The notes: generated by a model not told the origin, from the letters alone. A stretch of 11,594 nucleotides of DNA from Chitinophagaceae bacterium (GCA_026785745.1 JAJAZO010000224.1:1-11594); one strand, 5' to 3'. Numbered from the stretch's first letter, positions 1 to 6,065 are shown. Numbers and translations: made by a program.

Positions 1-279
1 CAATTTATCCATCGCTTCTTTTACTTTCGGGTTGGGTGGAGGAGGAGGTGGAGGCGGATTATCTTTACGAAGCTTATCTTCTGCTGTAAAGAATTTTTTA
101 AATGCAGTTTCAATGGCCGTTTTCTGTGCGGCATTTAATTGTATTTCTTTTTGCAGCACTTCATTTGTTTTCTTTATCCGTTCCTCAATACTTGGTGGCT
201 TGGGCGGACCGGGTGGTTGCTGTGCTTTTACAGCGATAGCAAATAAAACAAGTGCTGCCGCAATAATCGTTCTCTTCAT
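1..279 (-). CDS. Secreted Pro-rich Spy/CpxP-like protein, C-terminus cut by window edge
   Basis: An open frame of 93 codons runs from an ATG at 277-279 off the left edge with no stop. Residues 1-20 form a signal peptide (basic MKR, then an Ala/Val/Leu core ending VKAQ). The mature protein begins with a Pro-rich stretch (QQPPGPPKPP), then a charged helix containing IQLNAAQKTAIETAF. This helix resembles the LTxxQ-type repeat of Spy/CpxP periplasmic proteins. A run of seven prolines follows near residue 80. It lies 55 bases after the CnrX/Spy-like gene on the same strand and is probably the last visible member of the sigma-factor operon. I infer an envelope-stress or metal-related periplasmic role. 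The identity is family-level only because the C-terminus is missing. Confidence 0.6.
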   Translation of the reverse strand, partial: MKRTIIAAALVLFAIAVKAQQPPGPPKPPSIEERIKKTNEVLQKEIQLNAAQKTAIETAFKKFFTAEDKLRKDNPPPPPPPPNPKVKEAMDKL

Positions 280-334
280 AATAATCTTTTTATATAGATG
301 AGTGAGTGGTTGAAAATCCTTCTGCAATAAAAAT

Positions 335-895
335 TTATTCTTCCGGTGGCGGTGGTTTATCACCATGCTGCCCGTTGGGTGGAGGAGGTCTATCGCCATC
401 CGGTCCTCCCGAAGGTGGCCCACCCGGACCCATTGGTGGCCGTTGTTGTCCCATCATACCTGTTACCTGGTGAATGATTGTATCAAATTTTTTCTGCTGC
501 TCCGGATTGCAGAAGGCTCTTACTTTCTGAAAATGATTTAATGTAAGCAGGTCTATTTCTTCTGTAATAACACTAACAGCGGCGGCGGCGTTTCTCTTTG
601 TACTGTCTGAAACATTTTGCTCTTTCAGTAAATCAAACAGATTATCCTTTGCCCCTTTTATTTTTTCACGGAGTTGTTCAACGGCTGCACGGTGTTCTTT
701 TACCAATACTTCAAATTGTGCTTGTTGATTGGTGTCCAATTTTAATTTCTTTATTAAAAAATCCTTGGGTTGCCTTTTTGGTTGTACCGGCTGTTTTGGT
801 TTGCCCAACCAAAACATTGTAATGGTAGCTGCGTTTGCGATGAGCAGTATCACAACCAGCCATGTCAGTACTTTATTTTTAGCTGTGTGGTTCAT
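335..895 (-). CDS. Membrane-anchored periplasmic sensor, CnrX/Spy-like, with Pro-rich tail
   Basis: The protein has 186 residues. A hydrophobic segment at about 9-30 fits an uncleaved N-terminal anchor. Residues 45-145 form a helical hairpin-type domain, and the tail after 150 is low complexity (Pro, Gly, Asp, with PPPP runs). From remembered sequence, the domain aligns along its length with the metal sensor CnrX of Cupriavidus: KLKLDTNQQAQFEVL matches its PLDANEREILEL region, and LNHFQKVRAFCNPEQQKKFD matches [20 protein letters not shown]. His121 falls where CnrX has metal ligand His119. The two N-terminal CnrX ligand histidines are not obvious, while His68 and Cys129 are additional possible ligands. 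It follows the anti-sigma gene by 10 bases. Likely role: a periplasmic signal input to the sigma/anti-sigma pair, or a Spy-like chaperone. The ligand is unknown. Confidence 0.72.
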   Translation of the reverse strand: MNHTAKNKVLTWLVVILLIANAATITMFWLGKPKQPVQPKRQPKDFLIKKLKLDTNQQAQFEVLVKEHRAAVEQLREKIKGAKDNLFDLLKEQNVSDSTKRNAAAAVSVITEEIDLLTLNHFQKVRAFCNPEQQKKFDTIIHQVTGMMGQQRPPMGPGGPPSGGPDGDRPPPPNGQHGDKPPPPEE

Positions 896-905
896 AATTT
901 ATGTT

Positions 906-1235
906 TCAATAAGATGATGTAATGGTTTGGTCATACGACTCGGCAAAGTTTTGCAGCGAAGATGACGATGCGGTCATAGTTGAATTCTTTGCTTTAAACT
1001 GTTGTGCCAGCATAATACCGTTTACTGCCAGCAACAATGCCAATGTACCAACCACCCATACCGGTTTTAACGGAAAGCTCCAGCCTTGCTGCGGGTTGTC
1101 TTTTTCCCCGCCTGATTGGCGGGCAAGCATTCTTGCCTTCAGCCTAGTATAAAAGAAATCATCGGTACCGGCTTCCTGCATTCTCACAATACTTTGCAGG
1201 TGTTCATCAACTAATGGTGTAGATTTTTTTTCCAT
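906..1235 (-). CDS. Small single-pass membrane protein, probable anti-sigma factor
   Basis: The protein has 109 residues. The N-terminal ~50 residues are soluble and charged (probably cytoplasmic), one TM helix spans about 57-77 (VWVVGTLALLLAVNGIML), and the C-terminal ~30 residues are Ser/Thr-rich and would be periplasmic. It sits directly downstream of the ECF sigma gene and upstream of the CnrX/Spy-like sensor, the usual place of a membrane anti-sigma factor. The ATG at 1233-1235 starts the frame. No zinc-binding HxxxCxxC (ZAS) motif is visible, so the assignment rests on size, topology and position. Codons 38-43 (ARQSGG) are encoded by a CCCGCC/GGCGGG palindrome that looks inserted into the linker before the TM helix. 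Confidence 0.6.
   Translation of the reverse strand: MEKKSTPLVDEHLQSIVRMQEAGTDDFFYTRLKARMLARQSGGEKDNPQQGWSFPLKPVWVVGTLALLLAVNGIMLAQQFKAKNSTMTASSSSLQNFAESYDQTITSSY
1107..1123. repeat. Short palindrome inside the anti-sigma gene
   Basis: CCCGCC (1107-1112), loop TGATT, GGCGGG (1118-1123): a perfect 6-bp stem. It is GC-rich against an AT-rich gene and lies in a non-conserved linker. It resembles the CCCGCC...GGCGGG intergenic palindromes common in Bacteroidota chromosomes (family resemblance from memory). Confidence 0.5.
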
Positions 1236-1260
1236 ATTTTTTATTTTAGTCTCACCCCGG

Positions 1261-1280
1261 CCCTCTCCTGACGGAGAGGG
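1261..1280. repeat. Intergenic palindrome, CCCTCTCC hairpin
   Basis: CCCTCTCC, loop TGAC, GGAGAGGG: a perfect 8-bp stem, preceded by CTCACCCCGG at 1251-1260. This matches a repeat seen widely between genes in Bacteroidota (from memory). It lies in the 85-base gap between the sigma stop and the anti-sigma start, so an RNA hairpin here could attenuate downstream expression or protect the mRNA. That effect is inference; there is no T-run typical of a terminator immediately after it on the minus strand. Confidence 0.6.
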
Positions 1281-1320
1281 AGTATCAGGACTCCGCTGTT
1301 ATATAATTTCTTATCGTTCA

Positions 1321-1887
1321 TTATTGCGCACTATAATAATCTTCTAATAGCTTTTGCAAATTCACTTTTGCCCTGGTGATTAATGATTCGACTGCCTTTA
1401 CATTCTGTTGCATCACTTCACAGGCCTCTTCGTAATTCATGCCCTGTACTTTTATCAGCGTAAAAGCCAGTTTTTGTTTTTCGGGTAACGATTGAATGGC
1501 TTTAAATAAGATTGCTGCCTTTTCTTTATTCTCTGCCGCTATACCCGGGTGATGAAAGGTTTCCTCCGCACTTTTCTTTTCTTCCGGCATCCACCACGGC
1601 AATATTTTATGCAGTTTCTGTCTTGTCTTTCGTCTTCTTATTTTATCCAAAGCCTTTCTTGTTGCTATCCGGTATATCCAGGTAGAAAGCGATGATTCTT
1701 CTTTAAAAGTGCCTATTGATTCAAAGACCTGTATAAAAGTTTCCTGCGCCGCATCTTCCGCCTCTTTACTGTCCTGTAAAATGTTGAGTACAGTATGAAA
1801 CACCCGGTTGCGGTAGGTTTGTACCAGCCACCGGAAAGCAGGTTCGTTTCCCTGTCTTAGTTGCTGTATCAGCTCCTGTTCACTCAA
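1321..1887 (-). CDS. RNA polymerase sigma-70 factor, ECF subfamily
   Basis: The protein has 188 residues with both ECF domains. Sigma region 2 spans about 15-85 and includes DAAQETFIQVFESIGTF and the SLSTWIYRIATRKALDKIRRRK segment that contacts core and the -10 element. Sigma region 4 spans about 122-182, with LPEKQKLAFTL and a helix-turn-helix YEEACEVMQQNVKAVESLITRAK. The linker (91-120) is longer than usual and contains PWWMPEE. The only standard start is TTG at 1885-1887. An in-frame TAA lies nine codons further up with no ATG or GTG between them, so the TTG is the best start. It heads a minus-strand operon with the anti-sigma and CnrX/Spy-like genes, so it is probably held at the membrane and released by an envelope signal, then autoregulates (inference). 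Confidence 0.93.
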   Translation of the reverse strand: MSEQELIQQLRQGNEPAFRWLVQTYRNRVFHTVLNILQDSKEAEDAAQETFIQVFESIGTFKEESSLSTWIYRIATRKALDKIRRRKTRQKLHKILPWWMPEEKKSAEETFHHPGIAAENKEKAAILFKAIQSLPEKQKLAFTLIKVQGMNYEEACEVMQQNVKAVESLITRAKVNLQKLLEDYYSAQ

Positions 1888-2048
1888 TGTTGGTTGATGT
1901 ATTGACGCATCAAGTTAGATAATCCTTCGCTGGTTTTAGAACATACAGACAGTACGATCAGGGCAGACGACCTTCTCCCATAAAAATTTTATTTTTAGCC
2001 ATATGTTGCCGCCGAAACCAAAGACGGCTCTTTCTTACCCCGGTACAG

Positions 2049-2189
2049 GCAAATGTTGCTGGAGCTGGTTATATCCGCAGAAGAGAATTAAATTATGTAC
2101 GTCACACCGGAGAATTCAGTGAAGAATTAATCAGGGAGAGGGAATGGGAGCTTGATCTGGAAGAGGCAAGGCTAAATGGTTCGGTTTAA
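2049..2189 (+). pseudogene. C-terminal relic of a CPA1-type Na+/H+ antiporter (probable)
   Basis: In one plus frame the last 45 codons before the TAA at 2187-2189 read as a plausible protein end: YIRRRELNYVRHTGEFSEEL followed by IRERE and WELDLEEARL. The final block matches the C-terminal signature (RxIERELDLEEARL-like) of Bacteroidota CPA1 Na+/H+ antiporters as I remember them. There is no start codon, no transmembrane part and no ribosome site upstream. The frame above about 2049 loses any resemblance. I therefore call it a degraded gene tail left by deletion. The family call is from memory and moderate. Confidence 0.45.
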
Positions 2190-2348
2190 TGCAGGTGCAT
2201 TGCCTGATTGAAGTTACTATCAACTCTTTTACTTTAATTGGAAATACCAGGTTGTGGTAGGAAAGGGCAAATTCAAAATATAATGTAGAATTTATTCCCC
2301 AAAAATATTTAATCACTACATCAATAAGGGGGGAAATTTTTTGGCCTG

Positions 2349-2379
2349 ATTATATTATAATATACATTGATAATATAAT
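2349..2379. promoter_or_regulatory. AT-rich inverted repeat upstream of the small exported-protein gene
   Basis: ATTATATTAT (2349-2358) and ATAATATAAT (2370-2379) are perfect 10-base inverted arms separated by 11 bases. They end 28 bases before the ATG at 2408, where a promoter or operator would be. All arm bases are A/T, so chance or simple AT richness is a real alternative. The function is inferred. Confidence 0.3.
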
Positions 2380-2407
2380 ATTTTTTTCATATTAAAAAAC
2401 CAACAAA

Positions 2408-2677
2408 ATGAAAAAGAATCAGGGTATAGTTTATTCTTACATTCTCACTTTTGCTTTGTGCTGTATGCAATTAATGGTGGGTGCACAGGATAGTACTTCC
2501 ACAAGCCGGTCAACAACCATTACAACAGAAACCAGTTCAACTTCTGATTGGTATATGGAGCCATGGGTATGGGTAGTAGGCGGTGCAGTGTTGCTCATTA
2601 TTCTTGTAGCACTTTTACGGGGAAGTTCTAACAATAAAGAGGTTTCCAAAACAACGATAATTAAAGATGACAGGTGA
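2408..2677 (+). CDS. Small exported single-TM protein, function unknown
   Basis: The protein has 89 residues and I do not recognise a named family. Residues 1-26 form a signal peptide (MKKNQ, hydrophobic core, ending VGAQ). Residues 27-47 are a Ser/Thr-rich linker. A TM helix runs from about 53 to 70 (WVWVVGGAVLLIILVALL), followed by a short polar tail with lysines and a final DDR. If the signal is cleaved, the protein would be anchored by its second helix with a short periplasmic N-terminus. The A-rich leader before the ATG is typical of Bacteroidota genes. The gene stands alone with a hairpin terminator after it. Similar small WYxxPWVW...GG proteins occur in this phylum (from memory). Confidence 0.7.
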   Translation: MKKNQGIVYSYILTFALCCMQLMVGAQDSTSTSRSTTITTETSSTSDWYMEPWVWVVGGAVLLIILVALLRGSSNNKEVSKTTIIKDDR

Positions 2678-2722
2678 TATAGATAAGTAATAGTTTTTAT
2701 TCCGGACTTTTATATAGATAAG

Positions 2723-2750
2723 AATGCCATTCAATTGAGTGGCATTTTTT
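2723..2750 (+). terminator. Rho-independent terminator after the small exported-protein gene
   Basis: AATGCCA (2723-2729) pairs with TGGCATT (2740-2746), with an inner TCAA/TTGA pairing, followed by a T-run to 2750. It lies 46 bases after the stop codon at 2675-2677. Confidence 0.8.
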
Positions 2751-2811
2751 ATAATTTAACTATTTGGGATTAGTTATTTAAAAAATTAGTAGTCCGCATT
2801 AAGAAAATTTA

Positions 2812-2819
2812 CATCTTTG
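2812..2819 (+). promoter_or_regulatory. Possible -7 box of the MFS gene
   Basis: CATCTTTG matches TAnnTTTG at 7 of 8 positions and lies 14 bases before the ATG at 2834. No clear -33 TTG is seen, so this is tentative. Confidence 0.3.
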
Positions 2820-2833
2820 AAGAATTAATTTTT

Positions 2834-4069
2834 ATGGCAAATCCCAGGAAAGCAGCTGTCGGTTTTATTTTTATTACTCTTCTTATTGATGTAATGGGCT
2901 GGGGGCTTATCATTCCGGTAATGCCTAAACTGATTTCGGAACTAAAACATATTCCGGTTAATGAAGCAAGTTCTTATGGTGCATTATTGCTTTCTGTCTA
3001 TGCCATTACACAATTTTTGTTTGCGCCGGTAATTGGCAGTCTTAGTGATAGATATGGCCGTCGCCCGGTGTTGCTTTTATCCATGCTGGGTTTTGGAATT
3101 GATTATATTTTTTTAGCTCTTGCTCCTTCGTATGGCTGGTTATTTGTTGGCCGCATCATAGCTGGTTTCACCGGTGCCAGTTTTACTACAGCCGCCGCAT
3201 ACATTGCTGATGTAAGTACAACTGAAACAAGAGCAAAAAATTTTGGAATGATTGGTGCTGCCTTCGGATTGGGCTTTGTTATTGGCCCGGCTCTCGGCGG
3301 TCTCTTAGCCGGTTGGGGAGTAAGAGCTCCTTTTTATGCAGCTGCAGGTCTTTGTTTATTAAATGCGTTGTATGGTTATTTTGTTTTGCCCGAATCGTTG
3401 GACAAAGAACATCGCCGTCGTTTTGAATGGAAAAGAGCTAACCCACTTGGTTCGCTAAAGTTCTTACAAAAAACTCCCGGTATTGGTGGCCTGGCTGTTT
3501 GTTATTTTTTAATATACCTCGCTGCACAGGCAGTACAGGGCAATTGGAATTTTTTTACCATCTACCGTTTTAGCTGGAGTGAAAAAATGGTTGGTATTTC
3601 TTTAGCTGTTGTAGGCTTGCTGGTGGGTGCTGTGCAAGCCGGATTAACAAGAGTTCTAAATCCAAAACTGGGCAATGAAAAAAGTATTTACCTCGGTTTA
3701 TTTTTTTATACCGTCGGATTAATATTATTTGCTTTTGCTACAGAAGGCTGGATGATGTTTGCTTTTCTTGTTCCCTATTGTTTGGGTGGTATTGCCGGGC
3801 CATCCCTGCAAGCCACTCTTGCCAAACATGTGCCGCCCAATCAGCAGGGAGAACTACAAGGAGCATTAACCGGGTTGATGAGTCTTACTACCATTATCGG
3901 CCCGTTGATGATGAATAACCTGTTTTCTTTTTTTACCAGCGAAAAAGCACCGTTTCATTTTCCGGGTGTTGCTTTTTTATTAGCGGCTTTGTTCATGCTG
4001 TGCAGCCTTATCATCGCCTTGGTTTTCATGAAAAAAGAAACTGTACCTGCTGCACAAAAAATTATTTGA
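2834..4069 (+). CDS. TetA-like MFS drug/H+ antiporter
   Basis: The protein has 411 residues with about 12 hydrophobic helices. TM1 carries LIDVMGWGLIIPVMPKL, matching the LDAxGxGLIMPVLP segment of TetA-type exporters with its membrane Asp. Motif A, GSLSDRYGRR, is at 68-77 in the loop between TM2 and TM3. GRIIAGFTGASFTTAAAYIA is followed by DVSTTETRAKNFG, and then GLGFVIGPALGGLL matches motif C of antiporters. Length fits the family (about 400). It probably exports a hydrophobic compound in exchange for protons. Tetracycline as the actual substrate cannot be concluded, because chromosomal Bacteroidota relatives are mostly uncharacterised. The 3' end converges with the ArsC-like gene and overlaps it by 8 bases (4062-4069). 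Confidence 0.88.
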   Translation: MANPRKAAVGFIFITLLIDVMGWGLIIPVMPKLISELKHIPVNEASSYGALLLSVYAITQFLFAPVIGSLSDRYGRRPVLLLSMLGFGIDYIFLALAPSYGWLFVGRIIAGFTGASFTTAAAYIADVSTTETRAKNFGMIGAAFGLGFVIGPALGGLLAGWGVRAPFYAAAGLCLLNALYGYFVLPESLDKEHRRRFEWKRANPLGSLKFLQKTPGIGGLAVCYFLIYLAAQAVQGNWNFFTIYRFSWSEKMVGISLAVVGLLVGAVQAGLTRVLNPKLGNEKSIYLGLFFYTVGLILFAFATEGWMMFAFLVPYCLGGIAGPSLQATLAKHVPPNQQGELQGALTGLMSLTTIIGPLMMNNLFSFFTSEKAPFHFPGVAFLLAALFMLCSLIIALVFMKKETVPAAQKII

Positions 4070-4430
4070 CCGCTTGCTTCAACGCTGCTACTGTTTTCTT
4101 TTCGTTGCCAATAAATATTTTGTCCCTGATGATTGTAACCGGTCGCTTCAAAAAAGTGTATTCATCGAGGATGAATTTCCGGTAATCTTTTTCTTCCAGC
4201 TTTTTATCCTTTAAGCCAAGTTCTTTATACTTAATAGCCCGGCGGCTGAACAATGCTTCGTAGCTGCCAGCCATTTTTTTCATTTCTTCCAGTTGTGCCG
4301 GCGTTATTTTTTCTTCTTTTATATTCTGCATCTCAAAGCCACCCTGAGCTTGCCGAAGGGTATCAATTCCGGTTTCTTTAATAATGGCCTGGCAGGTGGT
4401 GCAGTTGCCAAGATGATACATTTTTTTCAT
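4062..4430 (-). CDS. ArsC/Spx-family thioredoxin-fold protein carrying a 21-base in-frame repeat
   Basis: The protein has 122 residues from the ATG at 4428-4430. A TTG six codons upstream could extend it, but MKKMYHLGNC is the usual beginning. It begins with a thioredoxin-like beta strand and the redox motif CTTC (Cys10, Cys13) in HLGNCTTCQAII. Then come NIKEEKITPAQLEEMKKMAG, EALFSRRAIKYKELGLK, and EEYTFLKRP-like DEYTFLKRPVTIIRDKIFIG, all as in the ArsC/YffB/Spx family (KRP before the last strand). Likely a glutathione- or thioredoxin-linked reductase; true arsenate reductase activity is not established. Residues 24-30 (TLRQAQG) are encoded exactly by a 21-base palindromic repeat, so the protein has an extra surface insertion before strand two. 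It overlaps the MFS gene tail-to-tail. Confidence 0.8.
   Translation of the reverse strand: MKKMYHLGNCTTCQAIIKETGIDTLRQAQGGFEMQNIKEEKITPAQLEEMKKMAGSYEALFSRRAIKYKELGLKDKKLEEKDYRKFILDEYTFLKRPVTIIRDKIFIGNEKKTVAALKQAVK
4341..4361. repeat. 21-bp TLRQAQG-encoding palindromic repeat inside the ArsC-like gene
   Basis: The unit starts ACCCTGAGCTTGCC and ends GAAGGGT, with ACCCT/AGGGT arms. Length is exactly seven codons (residues 24-30). The translation LRQAQG is the recurrent signature of the CAAGCTCAGGGT-type repeat scattered through many bacterial genomes (from memory). Its exact codon phase and position between conserved blocks point to an in-frame insertion. Confidence 0.7.
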
Positions 4431-4481
4431 ACTGATAATACGTTTCAAATGGGCTGTTGGTTCTCTAAATTTTAAATTGCT

Positions 4482-4489
4482 TTACTTTG
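4482..4489 (+). promoter_or_regulatory. Possible promoter of cmoA
   Basis: TTACTTTG matches TAnnTTTG at 7 of 8 positions, 18 bases before the ATG at 4508, with TTGG at 4457-4460 about 22 bases further up as a -33 candidate. The 77-base gap between divergent starts would then hold promoters for both genes. The box overlaps the upstream TTG and argues against starting translation there. Confidence 0.4.
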
Positions 4490-4507
4490 TGGCTCTTAAT
4501 TTATACT

Positions 4508-5236
4508 ATGGGCAAAGATGAAGTTTTCAGGGAAGAAATTGAGCAAGCCAGCGACTTTAAATTCAGTGCTAATGTGGCCAAAGTTTTTGATGACATGGTG
4601 AACCGATCCGTTCCTTATTATGGAGAAATGCAGCGGATGATGGCAGAACTGGCCGCCAACCATGCTGCCGAAGGCACTTTTGTTTATGACCTCGGCTGCT
4701 CCACCGGTACCACTATGATTGGTATGAATACAATGGTGGATCAGAACATACGGTTTATCGGTATTGACGATTCGCAGGAGATGCTGGATAAATGCAAGTC
4801 AAAGCTGATGGAGCTTGGTTTTTCCCGTCCCTATGAATTGCAATGCGCCGATTTGGGACAAGGTGTAAAAGTCGAAAATGCTTCTGTGGTTGTATTGTGT
4901 CTTACCCTTCAGTTTGTTCGGCCTATTTACCGGGAACAAGTGCTAAAAAATATTTATGATGGATTAAATTCCGGTGGTGTTTTGATACTGGTAGAAAAGA
5001 TTCTGGCAGAAGAAAGCAATTTCAACCGTGACTTTATTGAATACTATTATAATTATAAACGCCGCAATAATTACAGCGAAATGGAAATTTCGCAGAAAAG
5101 AGAGGCGTTGGAAAATGTGCTGGTACCTTACAAGCTTAGTGAAAACATTACGCTGCTCCGGGACAAAGGCTTTGCTCATTGCGAAGTATTTTTTAAATGG
5201 TATAATTTCGCCGGCATCATTGCTGTAAAAAAATAG
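4508..5236 (+). CDS. cmoA: Carboxy-S-adenosyl-L-methionine synthase
   Basis: CmoA converts SAM and prephenate into carboxy-SAM, the carboxymethyl donor CmoB uses to make cmo5U at tRNA position 34. The 242-residue protein aligns with E. coli CmoA (247) over its whole length: KVFDDMVNRSVPYYGEM, FVYDLGCSTGTT (SAM loop, 58-69), GIDDSQEML, ENASVVVLCLTLQFVRP, and YSEMEISQKREALENVL. Tyr38 and Arg198 match E. coli Tyr39 and Arg199 at the carboxy-SAM site. The residue matching Asn132 is Cys131, a notable change at a ligand position. I chose ATG 4508 over TTG 4487 because the family begins near here and a promoter-like box covers the TTG. It is three bases from the methyltransferase gene downstream, so the two are probably co-transcribed. 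cmoB is not in the window. Confidence 0.92.
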   Translation: MGKDEVFREEIEQASDFKFSANVAKVFDDMVNRSVPYYGEMQRMMAELAANHAAEGTFVYDLGCSTGTTMIGMNTMVDQNIRFIGIDDSQEMLDKCKSKLMELGFSRPYELQCADLGQGVKVENASVVVLCLTLQFVRPIYREQVLKNIYDGLNSGGVLILVEKILAEESNFNRDFIEYYYNYKRRNNYSEMEISQKREALENVLVPYKLSENITLLRDKGFAHCEVFFKWYNFAGIIAVKK

Positions 5237-5239
5237 GTA

Positions 5240-5974
5240 ATGGTTAGTATCGGCAATTTCTTTTTCAAGTATCGCAACTGGATTTTCATTCTCTTTTACG
5301 GAGCATTATTTATTCCATCATGGCCGTTGTTTTCTCCAAAGCAGTTTGGTCCCGATAGCTATCGGGATTATTATATATGGCCAATCAGCATTGGTTTATT
5401 CATCACCTGTCTTGGGCAGTTGATTCGTGGGCTGACAATCGGCCTTGCTTATATTGTTCGTGGTGGCAAAGAAGGCAAGCCTTATGCAGAAGGATTGGTG
5501 ACCGAAGGAATTTTTAATCACTGCCGCAATCCATTGTATGCAGGAAATATTTTGATGCTGCTTGGTGTCGGTATCCTTGCTAATTCGTTAGTGTATGTGG
5601 CAATTGTTATTCCGGTATTTTTATTCATTTACCAGGCAATAGTTTTAGCAGAAGAAAATTTTTTACGGGGAAAATTTGGCCCTGGCTTTGATGAATACTG
5701 CAAAAAAGTAAACCGATGGTTTCCTAGCCTGAAAGGCATCGGCAAAACTTTTGGCAGTATGGCGTTCAACTGGAAACGCTGGATTCTGAAAGAGCATACT
5801 ACACAATTTATCTGGCTGATTGGTATTACGCTGCTGCTTTTATTAAATTATCCGGTATTAACGGGACATGATGAAAAGCTCCGCAATATTCTGATTGGGG
5901 TTATTCTTGGAACACTACTCCTTATTTATATCCTGATCCGATACTTGAAAAAAACGGGGAAATTCAAAGAATGA
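5240..5974 (+). CDS. ICMT/PEMT-like integral membrane methyltransferase with extra C-terminal helices
   Basis: The protein has 244 residues. Hydrophobic segments lie at about 13-30, 44-70, 102-135, 188-206 and 216-234. The catalytic core of the isoprenylcysteine carboxyl methyltransferase / phospholipid methyltransferase superfamily is at 86-163: GLVTEGIFNHCRNPLYAGN (His94, Arg96, Asn97, Pro98, Tyr100), then AEENFLRGKFGPGFDEYC and KKVNRWFP. These bind the SAM carboxylate and adenine in the family. The substrate is unknown, possibly a lipid or small thiol. The two helices after residue 185 are additional to the minimal domain. Codons 37-43 (GPDSYRD) lie on a perfect 18-bp palindrome. It starts three bases after cmoA, implying co-transcription, although a shared pathway is not evident. 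Confidence 0.82.
   Translation: MVSIGNFFFKYRNWIFILFYGALFIPSWPLFSPKQFGPDSYRDYYIWPISIGLFITCLGQLIRGLTIGLAYIVRGGKEGKPYAEGLVTEGIFNHCRNPLYAGNILMLLGVGILANSLVYVAIVIPVFLFIYQAIVLAEENFLRGKFGPGFDEYCKKVNRWFPSLKGIGKTFGSMAFNWKRWILKEHTTQFIWLIGITLLLLLNYPVLTGHDEKLRNILIGVILGTLLLIYILIRYLKKTGKFKE
5350..5367. repeat. Perfect 18-bp palindrome inside the membrane methyltransferase gene
   Basis: TCCCGATAGCTATCGGGA is fully self-complementary. It encodes the centre of GPDSYRD in the loop between the first two TM segments. The same sequence is known to me as a recurrent intergenic and intragenic palindrome in Bacteroidota (memory, not searched). Confidence 0.75.
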
Positions 5975-6065
5975 GCCATCAATTACATGGATTACCACAG
6001 ATTCAATAAAAAAAAAGCTGCTGACGCAGCTTTAATAATTTGTGTTAATCCGTGTAATCTGTGGC
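5975..6065. repeat. Inverted-repeat element of the CACAGATTACATGGATTAA type
   Basis: The left arm 5975-6003 (core ATTACATGGATTACCACAG) and the right arm 6037-6065 (core GTTAATCCGTGTAATCTGTG) are inverted copies with several mismatches. Between them lies the hairpin at 6014-6033. The element begins right at the stop of the methyltransferase gene. The same arm sequence recurs at 8362-8390 and 8500-8528. Confidence 0.75.
6008..6033 (-). terminator. Hairpin with T-tract on the minus strand
   Basis: AAAGCTGC (6014-6021), loop TGAC, GCAGCTTT (6026-6033): a perfect 8-bp stem. Read on the minus strand, the stem is followed by nine T residues, the form of a strong intrinsic terminator. On the plus strand only TTT follows. 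It could work in both directions after the methyltransferase gene, yet its better orientation is against the neighbouring plus-strand genes. Confidence 0.6.

Larger units (their letters stand above)
1888..2407. other. 520-base region without an intact gene
   Basis: This stretch lies between the divergent sigma gene and the small exported-protein gene. It contains a 6-bp inverted repeat TTGATG (1894-1899) / CATCAA (1908-1913) just above the sigma start, the antiporter relic ending at 2189, and the AT-rich inverted repeat at 2349-2379. An open frame on the minus strand at 2131-2316 has no family features and overlaps the relic. I see nothing else supportable. Confidence 0.6.

Noticed and set aside
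32..301. Plus-strand frame beginning with a Gly run
   Set aside because: It is the antisense of the Pro-rich secreted protein on the minus strand; the glycines mirror its proline codons.
2131..2316. Minus-strand frame of 61 codons
   Set aside because: No family features, no ribosome or promoter signal, and it overlaps the antiporter relic that reads better on the plus strand.
2834..4069. Calling the MFS gene a tetracycline resistance determinant
   Set aside because: It has the TetA-type motifs, but the chromosomal setting and family breadth do not support a specific substrate.
4487..4507. TTG start extending CmoA by seven residues
   Set aside because: The extension MWLLIYT has no counterpart in CmoA and its TTG lies inside the promoter-like TTACTTTG box.
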